A stretch of DNA of 64,000 bases from Eretmocerus hayati (lineage: Eukaryota > Arthropoda > Insecta > Hymenoptera > Aphelinidae). This document shows, piece by piece, positions 1 to 9,769 of the stretch. The notes beneath the pieces are model-generated. The model was given only the letters and a program-made list of their open reading frames with translations, did no database searches and was not told where the DNA came from. The DNA is taken from contig CM056743.1 of NCBI GenBank assembly GCA_029851415.1, positions 63,642,186 through 63,706,185 on the forward strand. Reading direction: 5' to 3'. Positions within the stretch are counted from its first letter, which is position 1. Every line of letters starts with the position of its first letter. A program made the translations under genes and the position numbers.

Positions 1-1
1 G

Positions 2-310
2 ACCTCCTACCTGTCATACGGAAGTTCAGAACAACAAAAGTTGGAGAGGAAGAGAGAGAATCAGCGGCGGAGAACCCAAAAACATAGGGAAAATAAAAAA
101 AACGGGAAACTCAAAGGCCCCTGGTGTTATTTGTGTAGGCATTACCACAACGAACATCCAACGAAGTGGTTACCGTGCAAGGGCTGCGGTAAGAGCCAGA
201 TTGAGTATTCATGCATAAAAAGATTCCAAGTTAGCGAATTCCAGTGTATGAAGTGTCAGACAATAACAACAATAAACCTCGACAGAACAGTCACACATAC
301 ACCTCCATAG
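2..310 (+). CDS. Partial Cys-rich basic ORF, function unknown
   Basis: The frame is open from the left edge of the window to a TAG at about 308-310, so the 5' part lies outside. The first third is very basic (many Arg, Lys and Gln). The middle carries CYLC, then CKGC, a single Cys and CMKC, a spacing that suggests zinc binding. I do not recognise the family. It could be the end of a transposon gene or a host exon. The last 20 residues are Thr-rich and may be readthrough into non-coding sequence, because a CA-rich stretch follows. Confidence 0.35.
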   Translation, partial: TSYLSYGSSEQQKLERKRENQRRRTQKHRENKKNGKLKGPWCYLCRHYHNEHPTKWLPCKGCGKSQIEYSCIKRFQVSEFQCMKCQTITTINLDRTVTHTPP

Positions 311-450
311 ATGCGCACACACACATGCACACAACTTCACTAATATTGTGTGATATTCTTAAGTCTGAATATTCCCGAAATGTACCGTATCAAAGTCCCA
401 TCCATTATTTTATTGTAAATTTGATCATCCACAGCTAGAAAAATTTGTTT

Positions 451-702
451 TCAAGAGAACTTAGCATGAAAATAATTCATGTATGCCCTTTTTCCATATT
501 CTGCCGCCCAGGCCACATTCTCGGGACGAGAATGGACTAACAGGGGAGGTATGGCGTCCCAGACGACGCAACAGTCAAAATAATATTTCTCAACATGGGG
601 AAATATTATTTTAACTTGATCAGCAGGAATGTGTAAGCAGGTCAAGATGCAATCAGCAAAATTGCCGTAGTCCAAATTACATGTGTTACAAGTGTAACAC
701 CC
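451..702 (-). CDS. Short ORF with aromatic and Cys residues, unknown
   Basis: An open frame of about 80 codons ends in TGA at 451-453. It contains a Cys-x2-Cys pair near its start (inside the neighbouring 54-bp repeat), then a DCC motif, a Trp-rich part and the ending YFHAKFS. Residue composition is protein-like rather than random. I do not recognise it. The start is not defined, because the frame runs into the tandem repeat at 679-808. It could be an exon or a transposon remnant. Confidence 0.27.
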   Translation of the reverse strand, partial: GCYTCNTCNLDYGNFADCILTCLHIPADQVKIIFPHVEKYYFDCCVVWDAIPPLLVHSRPENVAWAAEYGKRAYMNYFHAKFS

Positions 703-808
703 GAGTTACACATATCTTATGAATGGTGTAACACATGTGTTACAAGTGTAACACCCGAGTTACACACATCTTATGAATGGTGTAACACATGTGTTACAAG
801 TGTTACAG
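679..808. repeat. 54-bp tandem repeat, 2.4 copies
   Basis: Two full units (679-732 and 733-786) differ at one base, and a third unit breaks off after about 22 bp. Each unit contains the near-palindrome GTGTTACA/TGTAACAC, so each can form a small hairpin. Confidence 0.85.
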
Positions 809-1493
809 TTTCAAAAGTAGATTAATTTCAAAATCAATTTTGAAGAGGACAGTTTCGAAATTACTTCAAGTCATCAAAATTAGCTCGTGTCCACACGTAT
901 AAATTCGAACATCAAAATTAATTCTTCGATTAGTCACTGACTCGATTCAGTTAGTAAAGCTTTGTGAGTCTTTGAGACACGTACCGTTTTGCCCGAGTGT
1001 GCCTAGAAAACACACGACAAAGCAAAGTTCGAAAAAGTGCGGACCAATAAGTCAGATTAATTCCGTCGAAAAGTAGACCGACGATACCCGCCTCAGCTGC
1101 ACAAGGGCCAGCTACGAATTCGCCCTGCTTATACGTTCCTGCCTTGAAGAATCATCATTCCTTCAAATAGACTTGTAAGTGCGCCTAGGTTAAGCTATTC
1201 AAATTATATTTAGACGATAAGTTTTTATGTCTGGCCAAGATTTTATAACTTGATTTGAATAAAATAGAATCTATCACTTCTGTAACTCTATCTCATTCTT
1301 TTCTAAAGCCATGAGATAACTGGATTTTTATATCTATTTGAAATCAGATAAATTATTTTATTCTTTCAAGTATCCAGTATTATAAGACATTCCAAATCCA
1401 AACGCACTTCAACCATTCTTTTAAAATTACAACTTTGATGAACCAATACTTCTCAATTTGAAATATTCATATATATACGCAACCAGAGACCAG

Positions 1494-1494
<1 letters not shown>

Positions 1495-1529
<35 letters not shown>
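1495..1529. repeat. (TA)n microsatellite
   Basis: An uninterrupted alternation of T and A of about 34 bp. Confidence 0.95.
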
Positions 1530-1532
<3 letters not shown>

Positions 1533-1630
1533 CAGTCGGAAGCCTCAACGCAATAACAGAGAATAGGTAGGTGCAACTGGGCAGTCCGCCCGTAAGCTGT
1601 TCACACGAACTCAAATAATTTATTTGTTAC

Positions 1631-1693
1631 CCCGAGCCCTCCGCTCGGGTCATAACAGGACCTTCTACTCAAGTGTGATGAGTCTAGACTCAT
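1631..1693. other. Hairpin plus perfect 16-bp palindrome
   Basis: At 1631-1649 CCCGAGC and GCTCGGG form a 7-bp stem with a 5-base loop. At 1678-1693 lies the perfect palindrome ATGAGTCTAGACTCAT. Both lie upstream of the LTR-element primer site and could belong to its LTR, but I could not define LTR borders. Confidence 0.5.
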
Positions 1694-2101
1694 TCAGTCC
1701 CAAGTGACAATTCGTTTCACGGAGTGCCAATCCGTAAATTCTCAACTCCCGCGATGGAACGACGCAGCCCGTCAAGTGTACCTAAACCAAAAAGCAGTGA
1801 AAACCCGTGTGGTATGTGCGAAGCTAGAAAACTCGCGCGCTTGAGCGCTTTGATGATGGCTCCATCCAACCGATCGGCCACTGGGCCTCCGAGCCAACCT
1901 GAGCCATCCAGTGGCACTCCGCGCTTGCAGTAAAGTCAGTTTGGCTTTGATTAAAATCATCCGCACGTCGCATCACGACCTAAGCACAATCCATTCCTAG
2001 GCAACGAACCACACGGTCTCATTGCCATTGACAGGTGCACGACGAGAGACGTCCCGTACGCTTGACGCTCCCCCTCTGCACACATCCGGTCACTATCAAT
2101 C

Positions 2102-2119
2102 TGGCGCCCAACGTGAGGC
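2102..2119 (+). other. Retroelement primer binding site (putative)
   Basis: TGGCGCCCAACGTGAGGC matches the pattern of primer binding sites of insect LTR retrotransposons, which begin TGGCGCC and pair with the 3' end of a tRNA. It is followed by gag-like and protease-like coding remains in the same orientation, which supports the call. The LTR that should end at about 2100 is not certain, since no second copy lies in the window. Confidence 0.5.
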
Positions 2120-3375
2120 CACGAGGTTTTCATCGATTCCTCGGTCGGCATCGGAAGGTGTGAGAATCTACGACCTAATGAGTCACGTGCCCAAAACACC
2201 GCCTGCGTCACGTCGCACCAGGCAGGCTACATCAGGTACTCCTGGGAGTACAGAATTCCCAGTGACACACACTCCAAAAAAAAAACAACGCAAGCAGCCC
2301 AGGCTCTAGCTCCTCCACGACAGCTGCCCCGCCACTCAGCTGGACGGCCCTTGATCGCCCCGGTTCCCGACGACCTGCTCGACTTCCAAGGTGCCGCATC
2401 CCTTGAGGCACAGCAGCATGGTGCCGGCCCAGTGATCCAAGAGCCGGCACTCCGCCAGCCAGTGGCCGCTGCACAATCAAAGGATATCGAAGCCGTCAGC
2501 GAGCCTCCGGTGAACAATCATCAACGCGAGAAGCCCCTCTCCAACGAATGGCCTGCTAACGCAGCTGCTCTGGCGACCGTCACCGCAGAGCCGCTGCAAG
2601 GAGAAACAGCCGCCGTACCACCGCAACCAGGTGTTGGAGAAGTCGACGAAAACGACACCGTTGACGACCGATGCATCGAACCGGATCCTGCGGAGCCACC
2701 TGCTCCAGAGCAACGCGGAAAACCGGGCGCAGTGGTGCCGCAGTGCCCCATCCATCCACCAACCAGTCTTGCCGACGTCGTCAGAGCCGGTATGGAAGGG
2801 TTCCATTGGCATCGCTACTGCACTATACGCCCCGGCCGCCCGGAAAACGACCGCCGGGCGGTGTGCAGTGCGGGCACTCCCGCTCCGACAACTCCGACTC
2901 GACAATGAGTGTTGCGTTAGCTGATGCAACAGGCCTCCTTGTCGCCGCAATCAAGATCAACATCAGAGGGAAGGACGTCAGCGCCCTCTTTGACTCCGCC
3001 GCGTCATATAATTTCATTGCAAGAGAAATTGTCCCAGCGGAAGAGATGCGGTCATCCTGGGTATGTGTACGCTGCCCGTCCACGTGGCTGTTTCCCGGGG
3101 CCACGCCACCTTCCTCGTCGCCGATCACCTACGAGCACGAGCCATCCTCGGGCGGAGGTGGCTTAAGGAAAATTAGGTACTACACGACTACGGCATGGAC
3201 TGCATCTACGTCGGAGTCGACCGACGCACCCGGATATTTTTGGGAAAGATCCTCCGAGGATTGTCCAACCAGAAGCACAGCAGCAACTGTAGGAGCAAGT
3301 GGGCCACGGATTCCCCGCGGAACACATCGACACCTTCAAGGCGACGATCTTTCGTCACGCTGAGGTGCTGATCTT
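2120..3375 (+). pseudogene. Gypsy-like LTR retrotransposon, gag/protease remnant
   Basis: This GC-rich stretch contrasts with the AT-rich flanks and is coding-like in shifting frames. At 2351-2908 a Pro/Ala-rich segment resembles a low-complexity Gag part. At about 2915-3050 a frame reads ALFDSAASYNFI, which matches the retropepsin active-site block (consensus ALIDTGATHNFI), with the Gly after Asp-Ser replaced by Ala. A later segment with DYGMDC lies in another frame, so frameshifts are present. No reverse transcriptase or integrase follows: coding character stops at about 3375. The element is therefore 3'-truncated and dead. The superfamily is inferred from the protease block and the primer site only. 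Confidence 0.6.
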
Positions 3376-5540
3376 ATTCATTTTATTCTGGAGAGTTGAG
3401 ATGCCATTGATTCAAGCCATTAGTCGATCATTTTCCCTTTCCAGCGCTTTAAAATTTCAGATCTCGAGAATGACGCCGGAAGCATTTTTTCGGAGTATTG
3501 TAGAATCAATATGGTAAGGTATTGACTTTACATCAGCTGTAACATACTAGATCACGTCTTTACGGGAAAAAGATAACAAATTTTTTAACCGATTTCATAC
3601 ATTATCATAAGTGACCGTGGAACCCATGGATTCCACGATCATAGTAATGGAATTATATCTTTTACATGGGTATGGTATAAGAGAGTTTCCGCGAAACTTT
3701 TATATTTTGTGTAACTCCATGGGCTCCACAGATATTATAAGCTATTGGTGCCTGAAAGTGTCATTATATAGCATCTGCCATAATTCAATACGTCCTTCAT
3801 GCACTTTTGCTGAAACACACTGCTCTGTCTGCAGCAGGCCGCAAACACCAAATTCCGGGGTTTTTGCGTGCGAACTTACACTTTATTTTATTGATAGTGA
3901 TTTACGAAAAATGCGTAACCCTCAACAATTTTGATGGAGATCTATGTTCATCCACTATGATAATGTTTTCAAGAAAAATTCGATTTGAAGGGGTGCGTTG
4001 CTTTGGCTTTAATATTGCCTCTCATTTGTGGATGCAAGTGGATTTTGGTGAGAAAATGTACACTAGTTATAACTCGCTAAGTGGAGGAAATACCTTATCC
4101 AAAATAAAAGATGTAGGAGGGGGTTTTGGCAACTCAAAACAAGACGAATCGAATTCCGTTTCACTGCTAACTGAGACATAATCCAAAAAAATGTAGGACA
4201 CCTTCAGTTCAGAACTTCTACAATTGACGCGCCACTGGCTATAAAAATTGTTATTTTTCATAATCAGAGCCTATACTGAAATAACGTTCTATAAAAATTA
4301 TTGAATATGATATGCCTTTTTGATTATTTCTCAGTGTCACCTACAGCTTATGTTCCCTCTGAGGAGCACATATGTTATTCCTGTTTGTCCAGTATATCGA
4401 TGAAGATGTCTGTAGCGGAGCATAGAGTTTTCCAACGCGGGAATAGATTTTTTAGACATTTACTTGACTTTGTAATCCGTAAAATGAGTAGATTATTTGG
4501 GTTGCACTGAAAAAAAAAATTTCATCACGCGTGTACAGTGATCACGTGAGTAAACATTCAGCTTGCATTATCCAAAATACATATGGGTTTTCTTTGCCCT
4601 GGCTGTTCACATCAATTCGTAGAAGGATATCAAGTAAAACTTACATCAATAACGCCCATCTTAAGAGCTTCAAAGAATTTTGACTGAAATCGAAGTAAAA
4701 TCTTTCGGTCAAAGTATCCGGGTATTTGAGCAGCGGCCAAAAAACGTATAGAAAAACATAACTTAATATGCTTTCCGAGAGTACAAGAATAATTTATATA
4801 AATCTTATCACTTTTCAAATCAGATTCTATCCGACCTACAAGGGAATTATTGCATTTTTTCTTAATAAAATGCTCCGAAATTTATCTCCATAACGACGAG
4901 AATATAATCTTATTTCGAGATACTTTTTACTACTGAGACAAAAAAAAATTGTTGTCCACCAAGCCACACGTTTAAGGTATACATTTACAATATCTGTAAT
5001 ACAAAAGATTACATAGAAAACCAGCTGTTCAGAAATTCTGCATACATCTTTTCGGGCCGTGCAGTTGAAAAACTGAGGAATAATTGAAGCGTGCCTTCCT
5101 ATAAACAATTTAATCTCACAAACGAGTCATGTATCCGAGTACGGGGTGTTTTGAACTTGAGAATGAGCTAAGGCACATCAAATTCTCTTGATCCATGCTC
5201 GAAATATTCAAGTTCGAGCAATTGAATCGTGAAACGTACATTTTTCGAATATATAGCTCTTGCACGGCTAGATCAATAAGTACTCGATTGTATGGCAGTT
5301 TTATTGCTTGTAAGAGTAATGTTTGGTATTAATATGTAATGGAATCTTTCTGCATAGTAATGAGACCAATTCACCTCTAGATGATTTATGGCAATATAGA
5401 ATCAAAAATTAATTGAGTTTTCGCCGATCCTTCAAAACACGAGGAAACTATCAATATTAGTGAAGAAACACAAATATTCAGAAACGAAATGAAGAAGCTA
5501 CCTCGATACAAACCAATTTTATTGATAAAGAAACCAAAAA
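3376..5540. other. No recognisable gene
   Basis: AT-rich sequence with only short scattered ORFs. The longest (3611-3934 and 3807-4181, plus strand) overlap in different frames and show no motif. I see no repeats or splice-bounded exons here. Confidence 0.5.
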
Positions 5541-5549
5541 AAAAAAAAT

Positions 5550-5625
5550 TTTACTCCGCACGGGACACGAACTCACGACCTTTGGCGTCCGAGGCAAAAA
5601 CTTTGCCACTCGGCCACTGATCAAC
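5550..5625 (-). repeat. tRNA-derived SINE head (copy 1)
   Basis: Read on the minus strand, an A-box-like AGTGGCCGAGTGGC (5605-5618) is followed about 40 bases later by a B-box-like GAGTTCGTGTCCC (5562-5574), then an A/T tract. This is the layout of an internal Pol III promoter. Acceptor-stem pairing is missing, so it is a SINE head or tRNA relic, not a working tRNA gene. Confidence 0.5.
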
Positions 5626-5949
5626 TACTCTTGTACAAGTTAAAATGTTCTATATAAGATCATTAACCCCACATAGGGGTTCTATGATAGACGTTTCAAG
5701 TTGCGATTTGCTGCATTTACTTAAGAGTTAGTGATAAGTAGAGCTAATCGCAGCATTACTGTTGGATTGAAGGAATACAACAGTACGATATTGTGGCGTT
5801 GTATCATGGTTGTCTCGGTGGTTGTCGATCCTGGCTTAAAATGAGATCAAAATATAAAGTATGAGCATAGTTGCGAATGAAATTAAAAAATTTACCCCTT
5901 TTGAACCATGATTATTAATGATAACGCAAAAAAAATGAGAAAAAAATTT

Positions 5950-6022
5950 GCACCCGTGGGGATCGAACCCAAAACCTTTCGCGCCGCAAGCAGGAGCTGT
6001 ACCGCTCGACCGCCGGAGACCA
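5950..6022 (-). repeat. tRNA-derived SINE head (copy 2)
   Basis: On the minus strand, GGTCGAGCGGTA (6000-6011) resembles an A box and GGTTCGATCC (5960-5969) is a perfect B box. TGGG/CCCA can form part of a T stem around TTCGATC. The outer acceptor stem does not pair. It has the same orientation as the copy about 400 bp to the left, but the two differ clearly in sequence. Confidence 0.55.
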
Positions 6023-6410
6023 TACAGATGTTGGCTTATATGTTCCATATGTTCAGCGGCCTATGATTCAGATTCCAAACTCGCTATTTAATGCACATCC
6101 TTTACGTATTGATAGAACTAATTGCTGAAATAATGCAACTGCGTGTTATTCACGCAATACATCATATCATAGTATCTATACAGTGTGTATGATAGTATAA
6201 TTGTTTATTTCTATTCATAAGCAAGTATGTATAAGCTGGAGTAGGCGGGGCCAGCGAGAGAGCGGGAGAGCGGCGTGCAGCCATCGGCTGCCGCGGCGGC
6301 TGAGGAGAAGTGTAAAAAGGCGCACAACAGCGCCACGTAAGCCTAGGGAGTACGCCAAGAACTAAAACTGTCTGCCAAAAGTTTGTATAGAGTTGACCCA
6401 CCCTGCTCTC

Positions 6411-6650
6411 AGTGTCCTCTTCGCTAATGATGGCGTTCACGACACACATCAGCTGCAACGTTGCCCCAAGCAGCGTCATGTATAGGGCGTATTCCACCGC
6501 AAGCTGAATTGCCACTATACCGGAAAGAGTAGTTTTTAGTGTCTTATTCTTTATTCCTGCGTGCAAGTTTGATTTATGAAAATACTCAGTGACGAATTCA
6601 CAGGAACACGAAATGAAGTTTCGGGGTTCAGTACGCACACCGGCCCACAC
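6411..6650 (-). CDS. Gene-segment exon, distal (left copy)
   Basis: On the minus strand this block encodes a peptide with the stretch YALYMTLLGATLQLMCVVNA, a possible membrane segment, followed by acidic IISEEDTE. The plus-strand copy at 15441-15701 keeps the frame and most residues through this part, though the upstream third differs by an indel. The frame continues past the arm into unrelated sequence (to about 6162), so the true end is unknown. The upstream border has no convincing AG acceptor. Function not recognised. Confidence 0.4.
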
Positions 6651-6900
6651 ATCTCCGACTCACAAAATTCCGACTCGCAAAGTTCACATGGGCTCATTTT
6701 TCGTTCAATTACGTGTGACCTTCGCAAGACGCTCAGCAGTAAGCAGTAATTTAGGCTTCAAGACACCGATGTCACGTGTCAAAATGAACAGGAATCATAA
6801 GATGACGAGCACTTGAATTCACTTTTGGATTATTTTCAGCTCGACTCGCCGCGTATTTTTTATAATAAATTAATTTTATGCACAAGTGCCGACGTTTACA

Positions 6901-7849
6901 GTAGAGTGGGCCGAAAAGGGGGTTTTTTCTGAAATCGATACGCCCTAGCGTGGAAATGTTGTGTTTGTACATATCGATGTGAAAAAAATTTTGCTGGACG
7001 CTGAGAAATGAGATTTTAGGTCCCAGCAAGAGCCATCAAGCTTTTATCAAAATCAACGCAGGTATCAATGGGAATGTGCCTAATCCGGCACTTTTCTCTT
7101 TCTAACTTTGCTCGCATTTCTGGTGCATTTCAGCATATTTCAACGTTCCTTAGCTCATTTTGAAGGTGGTTCCAAAACCTACAAGATGAGCTGAAGTACG
7201 TTCAATTTCGACTAACCCGAGCCAATCCATCTCAATTTTTCTAAAAAGTGATTAGTTTCGAAAAATCGGAAATAAGCGACTTCCCCCTCCCGCCTCACTC
7301 CTTTCAAAACTCGCGAAGAAAAAGTTGAGATAGATTCGCTCGGGTTTGTCGAAATTGGACGTATCTAAGCTCATTTTGTAGGTTTTGGGACAAGCTTCAA
7401 AATGAGCTGAAGTACGTTGAAAAATGTCCAGATGCACCAGGAATACAAGCAGAGTTTGAATGAAGAATCGCCCTATTTTCGGGATTCTTAATAATGATCA
7501 CCTTTCGAGAAAATTGAGATAGATTAGTTCGGGTTAGTCGCGATTGGACGTACTCCAGCTCATTTTGTAGGTTTTGGATCAAGCTTCAAAATGAGCTAGA
7601 GTACGTTGCAAAATTCTTCGATGCGCCAGAAATGCGAGCAAAGTTAGGGAGAAAGAAGTGCCGAATTAGGCAAATTCCCATTTCAACCTGCATTAATTTT
7701 GATGAAAGCTTGATGGCTCTTGCTGGGACCTAAACTCTCATTTCTCAGCGTCCAGCAAAATTTTTCCCACATCTATATGTACAAACACAACATTTCCACG
7801 CTAGGGCGTATCGATTTTCGAAAAGAGCCCTTTTTCGGCCCACCCTAGT
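6901..7849. mobile_element. 949-bp foldback element with long TIRs
   Basis: The ends read GTAGAGTGGGCCGAAAA and, inverted, ACTAGGGTGGGCCGAAAA. The inverted arms extend about 230 bp each. The centre holds about three copies of a block of roughly 110 bp with AGCTCATTTTGTAGGTTTTGG and its partial inverse. The flanks TTACA (6896-6900) and TCACA (7850-7854) look like an imperfect 5-bp target duplication. The homologous site in the other arm (about 15212-15216) is empty and supports these borders. No transposase is present, so it is non-autonomous. Confidence 0.8.
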
Positions 7850-7887
7850 TCACATTGTGAACATTCTAATAATGATTATAAACTTAC

Positions 7888-8190
7888 TTGTCGAGCTCGT
7901 ATGTTTTGCGCATTGATGCTGAAGTAATGCAGCTGGTCAATCTTGCAGTTGGCGCCATGCAGCCGCAGAATCGTTCTTCCTTCAACGAGACGACGAGAAT
8001 TAGGGCCCGGGCGACTGCTGCAGGAGTGGCAGACGACAATGCCATCGCAGCTGATCAGCTCTTTCACATCAATTCTTATAATATCTGAAGTTTTGTCAGA
8101 CTGATGGATGACTCGGAGCAGACTACATACTACATCTTGCTTCGGCACAAAACGCTCAATGGGACTGATGTGATGGCTGCGGCTGCAGAA
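7888..8190 (-). CDS. Splice-bounded 101-codon exon (left copy)
   Basis: A pyrimidine-rich acceptor (CCTTGCCATTTTCGCAG) precedes 8190 and a strong donor CAA|GTAAGT follows 7888. Between them are exactly 303 bases, phase 0 to phase 0, without a stop. The peptide contains CDGIVVCHSCSSRPGPNSRR and ends in NIRARQ. The inverted copy at 14867-15178 has the same borders and about 80 percent of residues, but a nonsense codon near its end. Preserved splice sites and frame suggest it was, and may still be, coding. I do not recognise the protein. Confidence 0.55.
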
Positions 8191-8287
8191 CTGCGAAAAT
8201 GGCAAGGACGAGGTAACTGAGGCAGACGATGACGATAACTTCGGCTTTGGGAGTTGGGACTGAGTATAGGAAGCACGAACAAGAGAG

Positions 8288-8438
8288 CAGGTGTGACAAG
8301 CGTATTGCTTGCCTTCCTCTCAAACCCCTCCAGTCATGCGCAGAGCGTGCCGCGGCAAAGCTGAATCCTTTCCGACTATCGTCTGCAGGTCGGTTGAAAA
8401 GAGGAGCTTGAGGGGAGGGTGAGCGCTTGTCACCCTTG
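8288..8438. mobile_element. hAT-type MITE, tandem copy 1 (151 bp)
   Basis: It starts CAGGTGTGACAAGCG and ends CGCTTGTCACCCTTG, an imperfect TIR of the CAGGGGTGTCAA type typical of hAT elements. The 8-bp flank CAAGAGAG (8280-8287) and CAAGAGTA (8439-8446) act as target duplication. No coding capacity. Confidence 0.75.
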
Positions 8439-8446
8439 CAAGAGTA

Positions 8447-8614
8447 CAGGGGTGTCAAGCGTAGTAGAGTCCCTCCCCTCAAGCCACTCTAGTCGAGTGC
8501 AGAGAGCGTCGCAGCTCACGGCGAAGGAGCCCCTTCCTTGCGACGCCGCGGCACGCTCTACACATGACTGGAGGGGCTTGAGGGGAAGGACTCTACCACG
8601 CTTGACACCCCTGG
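8447..8614. mobile_element. hAT-type MITE, tandem copy 2 (168 bp)
   Basis: It starts CAGGGGTGTCAAGCGTAG and ends CGCTTGACACCCCTG with one extra G. It is flanked by CAAGAGTA on the left and CAAGAGAG (8615-8622) on the right. Together with copy 1 the arrangement is target-MITE-target-MITE-target. The other arm has one empty CTCTCTTG at 14770-14777. Confidence 0.78.
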
Positions 8615-8735
8615 CAAGAGAGGTGAGGTCAGTAGAGGGAGAAAAAGAGAGACAGAGCGGGGGAGCACACTGACCGACTGACAGATTGATCTAGATATAG
8701 ACAGACCAGACGCACGCGTTTCAAAACGAATATGA

Positions 8736-8752
8736 TATATAAGACCCACGTG
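8736..8752 (+). promoter_or_regulatory. TATATAAG plus CACGTG box, inward-facing
   Basis: TATATAAG (8736-8743) is followed 3 bases later by CACGTG (8747-8752). Both are kept in the inverted arm (14640-14656), also pointing into the loop. Conservation in two diverged arms suggests a promoter-like block, but no transcription start or product is certain. Confidence 0.3.
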
Positions 8753-9329
8753 GCGCGAGATACACGAGTAGCAGTTGTTGCAGTTGGCTTCAGTGACGTA
8801 TTTTCCATCTACAGACTTTTTTGAAGTGAAGTGAGATTTTGATTCGAAGTGATGGACCGCGGATTTATGTCGAGTGTTTTCTCGTTAGGCAAGTGGAACA
8901 TGAATCGGAAGACGACAGATATGTGGCCAAAAAAAAGTTTCATGCGGAAGAATTGAAATTTCAGGCAGGCAAATATAGGGAGAAGAGGAGTTCTGCGCGA
9001 GATCTGTTGTTTTCTTTTGAGTTGAGTGAACGTGGGATTCTAAAAAAGGAGGAAACCCACGATGCGTGTGCAGGCTGTGTAAGGGTTCCAGTCCACGATC
9101 GTGAGGTCAGATGGTCTGACTCTTCGCTGCCCTGCTACTCTTCCCTCAAAGTAGACTCTCATGTAGATGTAGAGTTTCCTAATATACCAGTAGTCAGCCT
9201 CGACAACTGCCACTAACATTTTTGAACAGAAAATAACAGGATGTCAATGATGATGTTCCGTGTATATTCTTGAGGCGTATATTTTTCCATATGTCAAAGA
9301 GATAAAGGTGTATTAGGGATGGAGCTTAC

Positions 9330-9541
9330 GTGGTATGTCTCGGAGAGCTGGCTCATTCGTGGTTATCAATTCGTGGAGTCGATGGATGCAGCGATTGTGC
9401 AGCCTTTCCTCTACGCCTTTACCCCGAGCTCTGCAGCTGGCTCTGATGATCGCTGCTCTGTTTTCGTCGATGACCTGAGGAAGATCTTCAAGCACGCGTT
9501 GCCGCACCACGAGCCGAACTTGCCGCGGTGTGCTAAGCATG
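9330..9541 (-). CDS. Splice-bounded 70-codon exon in the loop
   Basis: The minus strand reads acceptor ATGATGATTTGCAG, then an open 212-base exon (one base, 70 codons, one base), then donor CCAC|GTAAGC. The peptide is basic and helical in character, with VLEDLPQVIDENRAAIIRAS and HELITTNEPALRDIP. It lies just outside the left arm. Its end phase does not match the phase-0 start of the exon at 8190, so an exon is missing between them or they belong to different transcripts. Function not recognised. Confidence 0.45.
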
Positions 9542-9769
9542 CTGCAAATCATCATTTATTGAAGGTTGAGTACATTCAGACACGACATCATATCTTAGGC
9601 TTAATTTCTTAAACATTCAATCACGCCGTGATAATCGATAGTAACAAATGCACCAATGCTCTGATATTTTCTGTTGTCGGATGGTCAATGTTTGTTGTTA
9701 CCTTGTCTCGAATGAAAAATAAAACATGCCTCATGGACAAAGGAGAAGATGCGATCGATTGTTTTCTTT

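Larger units (their letters stand above)
6411..9006. repeat. Left arm of large inverted duplication
   Basis: Base-by-base reading shows that this arm is the diverged reverse complement of 14385-15703. Matching blocks include the GAGGACACTGAGAG end, the two exon-like ORFs, the CACGTG/TATATAAG block and the innermost GAAGAGGAGT. The arm is longer because it holds a 949-bp foldback (6901-7849) and two MITEs (8288-8614) that are absent from the other arm. No target-site duplication flanks the outer ends, so the arms are not clear transposon termini. Confidence 0.8.

Noticed and set aside
1631..1649. Rho-independent terminator
   Set aside because: The hairpin has no T tract and bacterial terminators do not apply here.
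2477..3128. Minus-strand ORFs opposite the gypsy-like remnant
   Set aside because: The plus strand carries the primer site and the protease motif; the minus frames are Arg/Ser-rich shadows.
5550..6022. Two tRNA genes on the minus strand
   Set aside because: A- and B-box-like motifs are present but acceptor stems do not pair, so I call them SINE heads or relics.
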